A DNA stretch of 64,000 bases from Caloramator sp. mosi_1 (GTDB lineage Bacteria > Bacillota > Clostridia > Clostridiales > Caloramatoraceae). The DNA is taken from NCBI RefSeq assembly GCF_028622835.1, contig NZ_CP117677.1:248001-312000 (forward strand), read 5' to 3'. The notes beneath the pieces are model-generated. The model was not told the DNA's origin and made no database searches. It saw only the letters and a program-made list of their open reading frames with translations. The stretch's first letter is position 1; each line of letters begins with the position of its first letter. The position numbers and the translations under genes were made by a program. This document shows, one piece after another, positions 32,457 to 42,484 of the stretch.

Positions 32457-33120
32457 ATCTTATGATTTTATAAGTAAACCTAATCTCATTTGTTTCTGGA
32501 TCAATTGAATAGTCAATATTATTGTTTTTAAATACATTTATTATTTCAGTTCTAATTTTCAAATTTAGATCGTTTGAATTATTAATATAGTAATTTATTA
32601 AATCATATGATTTTGATTTTAACTTTTTATTTTCCAAAAGATAGTTTACTAAGTTGGAATGGTTTAAAATATCTTGATTTATAAGCTCATCTAAATATTT
32701 CAAATCATCAACTGTTACTATATTGGATTTAGATATGGTTACCATCTCTGCTAAATTAGCTTTTATATTATTTTCATCTAATTTAATATTCCCATCAAGA
32801 TATTGTTTAATTAACTCCATATTTTCTTTCTTCAATTCTATAATTTTTTTATGGTTTATAATGTAATTAGCAATTTTTTCTTGATTATATTCTCCCTTAA
32901 TCATTCTATAACCCAAGTTACTAACAGGTGCTACTTTTGTAACTTTAGATACAAACAGAGGTCTTATCCATGTATAAATAGCAAATATATTCCACATTAA
33001 TAGAACTACACCTAATAATGAATAATTTCTTCTACTTCCTTGTTTTCTTTTCTCTATCAACCCTTCTTTCTCAAGCTCTTTTATTTGTTTTCTAAAATTC
33101 CTTTGTCTCTCATTAAGCAT
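32455..33120 (-). CDS. Unrecognised single-pass membrane protein with charged N-terminal helix
   Basis: Intact, 221 residues. The first 37 residues are basic (RQRNFRKQIKELEKEGLI then EKRKQGSRRNYS) and look like the tail end of a winged helix. Residues 38-55 (VVLLMWNIFAIYTWI) form one TM segment. The rest is Asn/Lys/Ile-rich and helical, ending IDPETNEIRFTYKI. I do not recognise a family. It lies between the FtsA-like gene and the Tad-side DUF192 gene, both on the same strand, with its own terminator. Confidence 0.6.
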   Translation of the reverse strand: MLNERQRNFRKQIKELEKEGLIEKRKQGSRRNYSLLGVVLLMWNIFAIYTWIRPLFVSKVTKVAPVSNLGYRMIKGEYNQEKIANYIINHKKIIELKKENMELIKQYLDGNIKLDENNIKANLAEMVTISKSNIVTVDDLKYLDELINQDILNHSNLVNYLLENKKLKSKSYDLINYYINNSNDLNLKIRTEIINVFKNNNIDYSIDPETNEIRFTYKIIR

Positions 33121-33169
33121 TTATTTCACCCCAACTTTTGTATTCACAGAAATTATATTATAAAAACTT

Positions 33170-33490
33170 TTATCCAAAATAAATTATCTCTCCTACACTA
33201 ATTTCTCTAAAAGTTCCCTCCTTTGCCTCTATAACAAAGAAGGCATCCTTAACATATACAACTTTTCTCCTCCCTAATGATTCTATCTTTTTATAACCTT
33301 CATATCTTTATTTAAAAATATTACATCTATATTGAACTTCATAAAAAATGTATGAATGCTATTACAGGGTTTAAATAATATTGCCTCATAATGTGATTTT
33401 TTCTAAACATATATCCAAATAGCCTATCTTTAAAGCTATCCGCTATATATACATTACATATTTTTTATTATTATAAAACAGCTTTTGCAT
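33170..33490 (-). CDS. DUF192-family protein, frameshifted
   Basis: ATG at 33490 with AAAGGTGAT ahead. DRLFGYMFRKNH, then after an indel ILFKPCNSIHTFFMKFNIDVIFLNKD and VVYVKDAFFVIEA match the DUF192 pattern. About 107 residues. Breaks near 33390 and 33298. Function not established; here it follows tadC closely and could be part of the pilus transcript. Confidence 0.75.
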
Positions 33491-33537
33491 ATAATCACCT
33501 TTAAATACCGACTTTTAGATAGTTGACTTTCGTTACC

Positions 33538-34435
33538 TTAAAAGAAGTTATACATTTTAATAATTGCTGGTCCTAAAATTATAATAAATATAGTTGGGAA
33601 AATGAAAAATACAAGAGGAAACAACATTTTTATGGGTGCCTTCATTGCACTCTCCCTTGCTCTTTGTTTTCTCTGTTCCCTTAAGTTTGCAGACTCTATT
33701 CTCAATACTTTTCCTAAACTAACACCAAGTTCATCGGCCTGAATTAATGATGTAACAAACATAGATAACTCCTTAACATTACATCTATCACTTAAGTTCT
33801 TTAAGGCTACTTTTCTTTGAATACCCATTCTTATTTCCTTTAATGTCTTTGCAAATTCATCACTCAAATCTCCTTCTATGTTTTCAATAACCTTTGCTAT
33901 AGCACCATCAAAGGATAAGCCCGCTTCAACACTTACAGTTATTAAATCTAAAACATAGGGTAAATCCCTTAATATGTTTCTTTTTCTTATGGTTATTTTT
34001 CTTGAAATACTAAAATTAAATAAAAAACTTGTTAGGATACAAAATAAAAGAGCCATTAAAATTGATTTGAACTGATTTTTTAAGCCAAAATTAAATACAA
34101 TAAATGTAGAAAAAATACGATTAGTATTGTTGCTGTTTTATTAAACACCCATTTTTCTAAAGAACCTTTTGAATATCCTGCCTCCTCTAATCTTTTCCCA
34201 AGCTTATTTATTTTGTTGCTTGAGTAAATCTCATAAAAATTCAGAAACCCAATTATATATAGGTAATACAGCCCTTTCTAAAAAGGCGTATTTTCTACTT
34301 CACCTAATTCTATTTCCTCTTTTATATTTTTTAATCTATCTTGAAGGCATATTTTCGACTTGTAGATGTATAAAAGGATTGTTGAAAAAGAGAAAAAACA
34401 AATAAAAATATCATCGCTATTAGTATAATAAGCAT
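33538..34435 (-). CDS. tadC: Tad pilus inner-membrane platform protein TadC, frameshifted
   Basis: Belongs to the GspF/TadC family: LPYVLDLITVSVEAGLSFDG, EFAKTLKEIRMG, LSMFVTSLIQADELGVSLG, and a C-terminal pair of TM segments (IKMLFPLVFFIFPTIFIII). The N-terminal part, from MLIILIAMIFLFVFSLF at 34435, is broken near 34350, 34285 and 34100. ATG has GAGGTGAT 6 bases ahead. With TadB it forms the membrane base of the Flp pilus motor. Confidence 0.87.
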
Positions 34436-34462
34436 ACGTATCACCTCAAATCTCAATGCTTA

Positions 34463-35412
34463 TTACCTTTTTATGATAAATAGTCCCGCAAGCTCACTTA
34501 ATAAAGAAAATATAAGCATTCCAATCCCTATTTTTGTAGTAAGAAGAAGCATAATATATTCTTTATTAAATATATAAATTACTCCACCTAAAAACACAGG
34601 AAGCATTGAGATTATCATACCTGTCAGTCTTCCCTGTGCAGTTAGAGTCTTTAACTCATTTTTTATCTTTTGTCTTTCCCTTATAGTTTCTGATATATTA
34701 TCAAGTATTTCGGAAAGATTACCTCCTATATCCTTTTGAATCAATATTGCATTAATAAGTATATTTAAGTCCTCCGATTCAATTCTGTTTTGAAGATTTT
34801 TAAAAGCTTCAACATCAGGCAATCCCAAACTCATTTCCTTTAATAGCCTTTTAAACTCCTTTCCTAAGGGATCCTTTATTTGTTCACTAACTACTGCAAT
34901 TGCCTGTAAAAGGAATATCCCGCCTTAAGTGAATTTGATATTATAATAATCGCTTCTGTAAGCTGTTCATCAAATTCCTTAATCCTCTTCTTCTTTTTAG
35001 ACGTAATAATGATATTAGGCATCTTATATAAAACTACTAAAACTATAAAACAAAGTACTAAATCCCTCGATATTAAATATACAAATAGAGAACCCACTAA
35101 AGATAAAATTGACTTTATTACTAAAAGTTCATTGTATGTTAATGGTATATCCGCTCTTAGCAGTTCTATTTCCTGTTTTCTCCTTATACCACTATTGAAT
35201 TTGAAATTTGGTATTATCTTTGAAAAAGTCCTTAAGATATTTCTCTTTTCCTTCTTTTCAGCAGCTTGATATATTTCATATCCTTCATCAAAATACTTAA
35301 GCTTATCTACAACCTTTGGCCTTGAAAATAAAAGCATAAATATTCCTAAGAAAAATGATAAAGATATTATAAAAATCATAAAAATAATTAAAACCATACT
35401 AACCACATCCAT
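34463..35412 (-). CDS. tadB: Tad pilus inner-membrane platform protein TadB, frameshifted
   Basis: MDVVSMVLIIFMIFIISL begins a TM segment; DEQLTEAIIIISNSLKAGYS and DLNILINAILIQKDIGGNLSEIL, then RERQKIKNELKTLTAQGRLTG are the GspF-domain marks. One break near 34912 (a T missing in a T-run: SFYRQLQ in place of SFLQAIAVV). About 316 residues repaired. Starts 2 bases before the tadA stop and ends 28 bases before tadC. Confidence 0.9.
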
Positions 35413-35413
35413 A

Positions 35414-36737
35414 TCACATAAATATTTCTTGCGGGATGTTTATTCCCTTTTCCCTTAGCTTTTGAATAAACTTGGGCATGACTCCTGTAAAAACAAAATC
35501 TCCCTTAACCTTTCCCTTGTTGTCTAATCCCTTTTGCTCAAATCTAAAAATATCCTGAAGTATTATTACATCCCCTCCATCCCTTGAACTTCTGTAATAT
35601 GAGTTATCTTTCTACTACCGTCCATAAGCCTTGATTGTTGTATTATTAAATCTATCGCAGAAGCAATTTGATCTCTAATTGCCCTAACTGGTAGATTCAT
35701 ACCGGACATTAAAACCATTGTCTCAAGTCTTGAGAGCATATCCCTTGGTGAGTTGGCGTGACCTGTCGTAAGAGAACCATCGTGGCCTGTATTCATTGCC
35801 TGAAGCATATCAAGAGCTTCTCCCGATCTTACCTCACCTACAACTATTCTATCCGGTCTCATTCTTAAACTGTTTTTAACTAAATCTCTTATGGTTATTT
35901 CACCTTTTCCCTCTAAATTGGCTGGTCTTGTCTCAAGCCTTACAACGTGTTCCTGTGACAATTGTAGTTCTGCAGCATCCTCAATTGTAATTATTCTTTC
36001 TTCATTTGGAATAAAAGAAGATAAAACATTTAATGTTGTTGTTTTTCCACTACCTGTTCCTCCAGATACAACAATGTTTAGCCTTCCCTCAACACAATAT
36101 CTTAAAAACTCAGCCATCTTTGATGTAAAGGTTCCAAATCTAACTAAATCCTCAACCGTAAAGGGATCCTCTGAAAACTTTCTTATAGTAATTGAAGGTC
36201 CATCTATTGCAAGAGGTGGAATAATTGCGTTAACTCTTGAACCATTAGGAAGTCTTGCATCAACCATAGGTGAACCTTCATCTATTCTTCTACCAAGAGG
36301 CGATACAATCTTCTTTATAACGTGCATAACGTGATCATCATTTTTAAATTTTGCATCTGTAAGAGTTAATTTTCCATTTCTTTCTACATATATTTTATTT
36401 GGTCCATTTACCATAATTTCTGTAACACTTGAATCCTTCAAAAACTGTGTAATAGGTCCAAACCCTATTATTTCATCCAACAATTCCTCTTTAATCTTTT
36501 TCTTTTGCTGGTTTGTAAGATTAAGAGATTCTTCCTCAATACATCTTATTAATATTGCATTAATTCTTTGTTTTAGTTCCTCATTGTCATCTGATATATC
36601 CTTAAAGTCTATATCTAATTCTTCTATAACCTTGTTTTGTATTTTTGCCTTTAAATTAATATATGGATCCACTTCTTTTCAACTTTACTCTGCCTTTTAT
36701 CAACATTTTTTTCTTCTAATCTTTTAATAAGAGACAT
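35414..36737 (-). CDS. tadA: Tad pilus assembly ATPase CpaF/TadA, frameshifted
   Basis: Secretion ATPase that powers Flp pilus assembly. LDEIIGFGPITQFLKDSSVT, the NGPNKIYVERNGKL segment, Walker A SGGTGSGKTTTLN, the Asp box IITIEDAAELQL and MRPDRIVVGEVRSGEALDML are diagnostic. N-terminal MSLIKRLEEKNVDKR (ATG 36737, GGGGGCAGGG ahead) is separated by an indel near 36676; another near 35572 hides the end (repaired C-terminus GINIPQEIFM). About 441 residues. Confidence 0.93.
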
Positions 36738-36752
36738 ACCCTGCCCCCTTTA

Positions 36753-37889
36753 TTATAGTTCTAACGTTTTACAAAGCGTTTCTATTGATTTTTCTAATTT
36801 ATTCTTAATAAACTTTGTATTACCTATAAATGGTCTTCCTGAATTTATTGAATTTATTACTGTTTTTTCATCCTCTGGAATTAGCATAAATATACTCTCT
36901 TTAAAAACATCTTCTGCCTCTTTTTGCCTACCCCGTACTCTGTATTATACTTGTTTATAACTATCTTAACTTTTTATTATCATAACCAAGAGACTTCATA
37001 ACTGATAATCCAAGTTTAGTATTTTTAAGTGATGCAATATCAAGATTTGATATAAACAATATATAGTCCGAATTATCCAGTATAAAAAGTGTAGAGTCAC
37101 TAAAGTTAACACCAGTATCAATAACTATAAGGTCGTAATATCTTTTTACTATATTAATAATCTTTTCTATAGTTTCCTTTCCTATATATTCTGCAGCCTC
37201 TGGTTTTTAGGTCCAAATAGTATATCCAAGTTTTTGTTGTAGCTGAAAAAATAGGGTTTTAAACTTGAATATGAATCTAATTGTTCATCATCTATTGCAT
37301 CAAGTATTGTTTTGTAATTTACGCCATCGACAAATATTGAAATATCTCCAAACATTAAATCTAAATCCATTAATAATACCCTTTTATTTTTACTCATCTC
37401 AATTGAATAATTAACTGCAAGGGTAGTTTTTCCAACCCCACCCTTTGAACTAAAAAATGTGACTATTTTACCTTCTCTTATTTCATTTACCACTTCACCT
37501 TTTGATTGAAGGTTTTTATACCTTTGATAAGTTATCTTAATTGTTTCAACTAAAGTTTCGTAACTAAATGGTTTTATTATATATTCCTTAGCACCATAAA
37601 ACATTGCCTTTTTTAAATATTCACTCTCTGCCTGAACAGACATTATTATTACAATTACATTAGGATATAATTCTGTAATCTTCTCCGTAGCCTCAAGCCC
37701 ATTTAATACAGGCATATTTATATCCATTAAAATAACGTCTGGTTTTACCTTAGATATAAGATCTATTACTTCTTTTCCATCCTCTGCTTCTCCAACTAAC
37801 TCAAAATCATCCTCAAATTCAACTATTTTTCTAACTATATCCCTTGTCTCTTTTACATCGTCAGCTATTAATATTTTTATCTTTTCCAT
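36753..37889 (-). CDS. cpaE: CpaE/TadZ-like protein with N-terminal receiver domain, frameshifted
   Basis: Residues 1-120 form a response-regulator receiver (IKILIADDVKETRD, phosphorylatable Asp in VILMDINMPVLNG, and KPFS). Residues 140-370 form a MinD/ParA-like ATPase with FFSSKGGVGKTTLAVN and LLMDLDLMFGD. CpaE/TadZ proteins place the Tad machine at a cell site. In many relatives the receiver lacks the Asp; here it is intact. Breaks near 37205, 36975 and 36935. 16 bases before tadA. Confidence 0.88.
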
Positions 37890-37902
37890 ATTATCACTCC
37901 TA

Positions 37903-38797
37903 TTACTTTGAAACAGGAACTTTAATAATCATACCAGGTATTATCACGTTTTCGTTTTTAATATTGTTTATTTCCTTTAACAGGTCGTAATTATCTGGAT
38001 GTCCATAAAAGGCTCTACTTATATTTCTAAGTGTATCTCCTTTTTTACTTTGTAGTAAACATACTTTTCTTCAGTTGATAAAAAAATCTTTTTCGATAGT
38101 ACCCTTTGTATTTATTGTTTCGTTACTTCTAACTGGTCTTAATGATAGCTTAATTTTTCCTATATCTTCTGCAAGAACTAACTTTTCAACATCCTGTGCA
38201 GGAACTGATAGTGTAACAAAAACCTTGCTGGAATTTTTCCATCATCCTTTGGATTGTTTTCACGAGTTAAATTTCTATCAACAGCAAGTACCTGAACATT
38301 TTGCAAAATAACCTTTGCTATATCTTGCCTTATAACCCTACCATTCTCTTTTTTTCAGATAAAGAAACTATTATATCAACATAATCCCCAGGTTTTAAAA
38401 GATACGAAACTCCTGTATCCCCCGTCACATTAACTGAAACTGCTCTATGATTTTCATCTATAATAAAACTTAATTCGTTTATTTTCTCAGTTTGCAACTT
38501 ATCAATAATTATAATCTCATCCTTTAATATGTTTTCTTTTGTAATTTTACCAACCACTAATGTATAATCCTTAATGTATCCTTGTTGAACACTATCCTTT
38601 GGAAGCTTTAGTTCCTTAAGCATTTTTCTATCTATTAATGTACCCTTTGGTATGTTAGTTGCTGCAATTATGACATTTGTGTATTCCTCCACTTTATTAG
38701 GAGTATTTAATTTATTTAAATACACGTATGCAATAGCTGTAATTAATATAGATAGTATAAGTGAAATAAAAAGCAATCTCTTAGCCATAGAATTCAT
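37903..38797 (-). CDS. cpaB: CpaB-like pilus protein with C-terminal LysM domain, frameshifted
   Basis: N-terminal TM (RLLFISLILSILITAIAYVY), an SAF domain (IIAATNIPKGTLIDRKML, DEIIIIDKLQ), then AVSVNVTGDTGVSYLLKPGDYVDI, the CpaB/RcpC pattern. The last 55 residues read YYKVKKGDTLRNISRAFYG...ENVIIPGMIIKVP, a LysM repeat. ATG 38797 has AGGTGATAAAG ahead. Breaks near 38345, 38230, 38090 and 38060; the LysM part sits in another frame until these are fixed, so a separate small gene is possible though no start fits. Confidence 0.78.
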
Positions 38798-38806
38798 CTT
38801 TATCAC

Positions 38807-39689
38807 CTACCTTGAAAGCTTGACACCATATAATCCAGTATCTTCAAGACTCATATCTATGTCTGCATTGGTGACATATTTTATAAATCTTCCTTGTATC
38901 TCAGCCTTTCCTGATTTTTTCTCAATATCCTCAACATAAAATTGAGCAAAACCTACTACCAACACCATTTTTCTACCATTTACCTCCATTGTGTTTACAA
39001 GTGGTATAGTCCATAGTCTTACAGAATCCCTTTGAAAATTTTCAAAGGTGCTGTTCTCTGAATTTATATAGTTCTTCAAATCATTTACAACACCAGCCAT
39101 ATTACCTGGTTCTGTATCTAACAGATCCCCTACACTTATAACACCATCATATCCATACATTGCATTTATATAAAAAACATTTGAACCCTGCCCACCTATT
39201 GCTAAAACATTATAGTTACCCTTATATCCATCTCCTGATTCTTCCTTTAAGGTAACTAAATCACCAAAGGAAAAATCATATGCTACAACACCAAAGGGTC
39301 TAACCCCTCCCTTTATACTTTTAGCAGGCCCTAATATAGCCTTTGATTTGGCTCTAACACTGCTTTTATTTACCCCAAATATCTTTGCAAAAATGATTAA
39401 CCTGCTTTTGTGCTTCAACCTCTATACTCTTATTGTTTTGAGCTATTACTATATTTGCATTTTCTTCATCAACACCGTTTTTCTCAAGATACTCACTTGC
39501 AATTTCAAATGCAGATTGTGGCTTATTTGGAAGCTCTAAAGCAGCTGCTAACGCTGCTGAATCTACTGCATTTTCAAGTTTTATCCTTTCTGCATAAACA
39601 AGTCCAACATCAATCACATACGCAGCAAAGGAAATTAAAATCGAAAATATTAAGACTACAAAAATAGCTGCATTTCCCTTCTTCTTCAT
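38807..39689 (-). CDS. TadG-like pilus assembly protein, frameshifted
   Basis: MKKKGNAAIFVVLIFSILIS is the N-terminal TM of TadE/TadG-type proteins, followed by VDSAALAAALEL as in DUF2134/TadG proteins. The long outer part (FGVNKSSVRAKSKAILGP, FGVVAYDFSFGD, GQGSNVFYINAMYG) ends GLYGVKLSR. One break near 39380 (KQVNHFCKDI in place of KQVNHFFAKIFGV). About 294 residues. ATG 39689 with GAGGGTGAG ahead; ends 10 bases before cpaB. Confidence 0.8.
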
Positions 39690-39699
39690 ACACTCACCC

Positions 39700-40082
39700 T
39701 CATTCAACCCTCATAGAGGTCTCTCCCTTTAAAATTACACTGCCTCCTAATATATTTTTTATTATGGGTATTATTAAATCATATTGATATTCTATCTTTA
39801 TCTTAAGTTCATCCCCTGATTTTCTGTTTGTATCACTTGGAGTAATAGTTAAATTTACTTTTGTTTCATCAAGATTTTCTAAACTATCTAACACCACGTT
39901 ATAAATTTCATAATCATTTGCTCCCATTATTCCCTGCCTTGCCCCTTCCCTTGATGCATTTTGAATGGTTAGATATGAGTTTAGCATAATTCCAAACTCA
40001 GCAATTCCCATTATTATCAAAAGAAGTATAGGAAGTATTATTGTAAATTCTATAAGTGCTTGTCCTTTTTTCTTTTTCTCAT
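39700..40082 (-). CDS. tadE: TadE-like minor pilin
   Basis: KKKKGQALIEFTIILPILLLIIMGIAE-type leader followed by EFGIMLNSYLTIQNASREGARQGI, the TadE signature. The best start is ATG 40082 with AGAGGCG ahead, followed by a frame slip in the AAAAAGAAAAAAGG run; the in-frame alternative is TTG 40113, which lies in a U-tract and has no ribosome site. About 128 residues. A minor pseudopilin of the Tad system. Confidence 0.84.
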
Positions 40083-40122
40083 CACCATCGCCTCTTTTGG
40101 CTTTACTTTTCAAGTTAATAAA

Positions 40123-40171
40123 ATGACATGGACATTTAGCAGCTTCTTTACCCCACCTTTGTCCATGTCAT
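40123..40171 (-). terminator. Hairpin between flp and tadE (probable attenuator)
   Basis: 11-bp perfect stem ATGACATGGAC / GTCCATGTCAT with a long loop; minus strand then reads TTTTATTAAC. Lies 49 bases past the flp stop. Placed so, it would leave much more pilin mRNA than mRNA for the machine genes. Confidence 0.68.
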
Positions 40172-40219
40172 AAATACTTTAAATATCCCTTATAAAATAC
40201 TATCTTACAGTGCATATTA

Positions 40220-40383
40220 TTATAGATTATTCATTATTTCGTTAAATTTTGCTGCAATTGCTGGTCCTAATAGTACAAGCGATCCAATTACTACTATTGC
40301 AATAAGAGCTACTAACAGTGCATATTCTACCATACCTTGTCCTTTTTCTTTGAAATCATCAATGACATTAGATTTCTTATCAT
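40220..40383 (-). CDS. flp: Flp-type major pilin, frameshift after start
   Basis: Short prepilin of about 54 residues, too short for most ORF calls. After a charged leader (KKSNVIDDFKEKG) comes GQGMVEYALLVALIAIVVIG, with Gly before the cut, Glu at +5 and Tyr at +6, the Flp pilin pattern, ending KFNEIMNNL. ATG 40383 has AAGGAGG 8 bases ahead; one base is missing just after the ATG. A prepilin peptidase (TadV) is not in the window. Confidence 0.86.
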
Positions 40384-40494
40384 TTTTAATACCTCCTTAA
40401 AATTTTGCTTTTCGATTTGTTATTTGATACTTTTATTATAAAAAATATATCAGTTATAAGTAGAATTCTAAGTCCTTATATTTAATTTCTATAG

Positions 40495-41166
40495 TCATAA
40501 AAAATAGGGACTAAAGTCCCTTTTATAATACTCCTCTATATTATTCTCAATTGCAACAATAGCTGCCTGTACCCTATCCTTTACATTAAGCTTGTCAAAA
40601 ATATTCGTTGCATAGTTTTTTACTGTTTTCTCCGATAAAAACAGCTGCTCTCCAATTTCTTTGTTGCTATAGCCCTGAGAAATCCTTAGTAAAACTTCAA
40701 CTTCACGTTTTGATAAACTATCGAAAATGCTGCTTTTTTGTTTTCCCTTGACTTAATACCACTAAACACTACTGAAACAAGTGATTTATCTATATATTTT
40801 TCACCACTATAAACTGTTTTTATTGCATCTACTATTTCATTGGCTGCTGAATCCTTTAGTATATATCCATCTGCACCTATATCTATTGCCTCAAATAAGG
40901 TTTTTTATCACTCTCTACTGTCAATATTATTGTTTTTATATCAATATTATCCTCTTTTATTTTTTCAATACATCAAGCCCACTTAAATTCGGCATATTTA
41001 TATCTAAAAGAGCTATATCTACTTTATTGTTTTGAATAAATGTTAATGCTTCCTTGCCATCCTTTGCCTTAAATATAACTTGCATATTCTCTTCTAAACT
41101 AATTATCTTTTCAAGTCCTTCCCTAATAAGTGTATGGTCATCTGCAATAACTATTTTAATCTTCAT
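40495..41166 (-). CDS. NarL/DegU-family response regulator, frameshifted
   Basis: Receiver IKIVIADDHTLIREGLEKI with Asp in IALLDINMPNLSG, then DIGADGYILKDSAANEIVDAI. C-terminal LuxR-type HTH: SKREVEVLLRISQGYSNKEIGEQLFLSEKTVKNY. Breaks near 40965, 40895 and 40740. About 224 residues. ATG 41166, three bases after the kinase stop. Partner of the DegS-like kinase upstream; the pilus genes that follow on the same strand are likely targets. Confidence 0.87.
40507..40520 (-). terminator. Small terminator overlapping the regulator 3' end
   Basis: GGGACT / AGTCCC with a 2-base loop, followed on the minus strand by TATTTTTTATG. It includes the last codons and would partly separate the two-component genes from flp. 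Confidence 0.6.
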
Positions 41167-41169
41167 CCT

Positions 41170-42321
41170 TTAGTACCCCCTATTTATAGGAAGTTTAATT
41201 TTAAATTTTGTTCCCATTCCTTTTTGATGCAATTTCTATCTCGCCCTGTAGCTGATTTACCCTTTCCATTATACCCAGCAGCCCATAATTAGTTCCTTGT
41301 TGCTTTACTCTGTTTAAAGTTTCTTCTATATCAAATCCAATTCCATCATCGGATACAATCAGCAATAGATATTTAAGTCCATAGTCTAATTTGATTTCAA
41401 CCTTTTTTGCCTTTGAATGTTTCTTTATATTATTTAGTATTTCTTGAACTATTCTATACACTGCAACTTGAATTATATTTTCTACTTCATCTTTTATTGG
41501 TTTTAATTTTAATTCAATATCTATATTGGTTTCTTCCTTTATTGTTTTTACATAGTCCTGTATTGTCTGTATTAATCCTAAATCATCAAGGGACATTGGT
41601 CTTAAATCAAATATTATAGACCTAATCTCTTTGAGTGCTGTTTTTAGAACATCCTTAAGTTCTGCAAGTTCATTTAATCCCTTCTCTATATCCTTCTCTA
41701 TTACCTTTTAGTAAAATCAATTCGCATTACAGCTGATGCAACATATTGGGCTGGTCCATCGTGTATATCCCTTGCAATCCTTTTTCTTTCATACTCTTGT
41801 GCCTCAAGTATCTTAATACCAACCATCATCTCCGACTCTTTATCCTCAAAACCTATATTTGATATTACCTCTCCTTCAAGATATTTTAATGCAACACTTA
41901 TTTGGCTCATTATTTTTGGGCATTGTTAATATTTTCCTCAATATTTTTAAGTTGAAGTTCTAATCTATTTCTTTTTCCCTTAAAAGTTTTTCTTCATTTC
42001 TTTTAGTCATAAGCTGAAGTCTTACTTCATACGTCTTATCATATACTTCTTTAATATCCTTCTCTGTATATTTATCAAATTTACTTGAAACTTCAGCTAA
42101 TTTTTGTCTCATCCTTTTATCCATTTCCTCAAGGTCATCAACTTCTTTTATAACCCTTTCAATATCCTGCTTTATCTTAGTTATTTCAACTAATAAATCT
42201 ATCTGCTCTTTTTTATATTATCTATTATATTTACTATCATTTCCTTGCTTGACATTATCTCGTCTATAACCTTTTTAATTATGTTGTTTATTTCCTTCAA
42301 ATCTTTGTTGGTCTTCCTCAT
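41170..42321 (-). CDS. DegS-like cytoplasmic sensor histidine kinase, frameshifted
   Basis: No TM segments. The N-terminal coiled-coil domain (QKLAEVSSKFDKYTEKDIKEVYDKTYEVRLQL) resembles the DegS sensor domain. The phospho-acceptor box is EYERKRIARDIHDGPAQYV (HisKA_3), and the ATPase has SDDGIGFDIEETL and NYGLLGIMERVNQLQGEI. Breaks near 42218, 41970, 41920, 41705 and 41215; repaired end FKIKLPINRGY. About 384 residues. Heads the cluster leading into the Tad genes. Confidence 0.86.
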
Positions 42322-42448
42322 TAAAACCACTCACTTTTTTAAATTAATATTTTAATTTAATTATAATTTTTATTTAATTTGCAATCAATATATTTTATGA
42401 TAAAAATTGTTAACAAACCTCTATAATTATTATTCCTCAAAAACAAAA

Positions 42449-42480
42449 TAAGTGTACCTTTTTAAGTTAGGTACACTTAT
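42449..42480 (-). terminator. Terminator after larC
   Basis: 11-bp stem TAAGTGTACCT / AGGTACACTTA with a 10-base loop; minus strand then reads TTTTGTTTTTG. Sits 5 bases past the larC stop. Confidence 0.8.
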
Positions 42481-42484
42481 TCCT

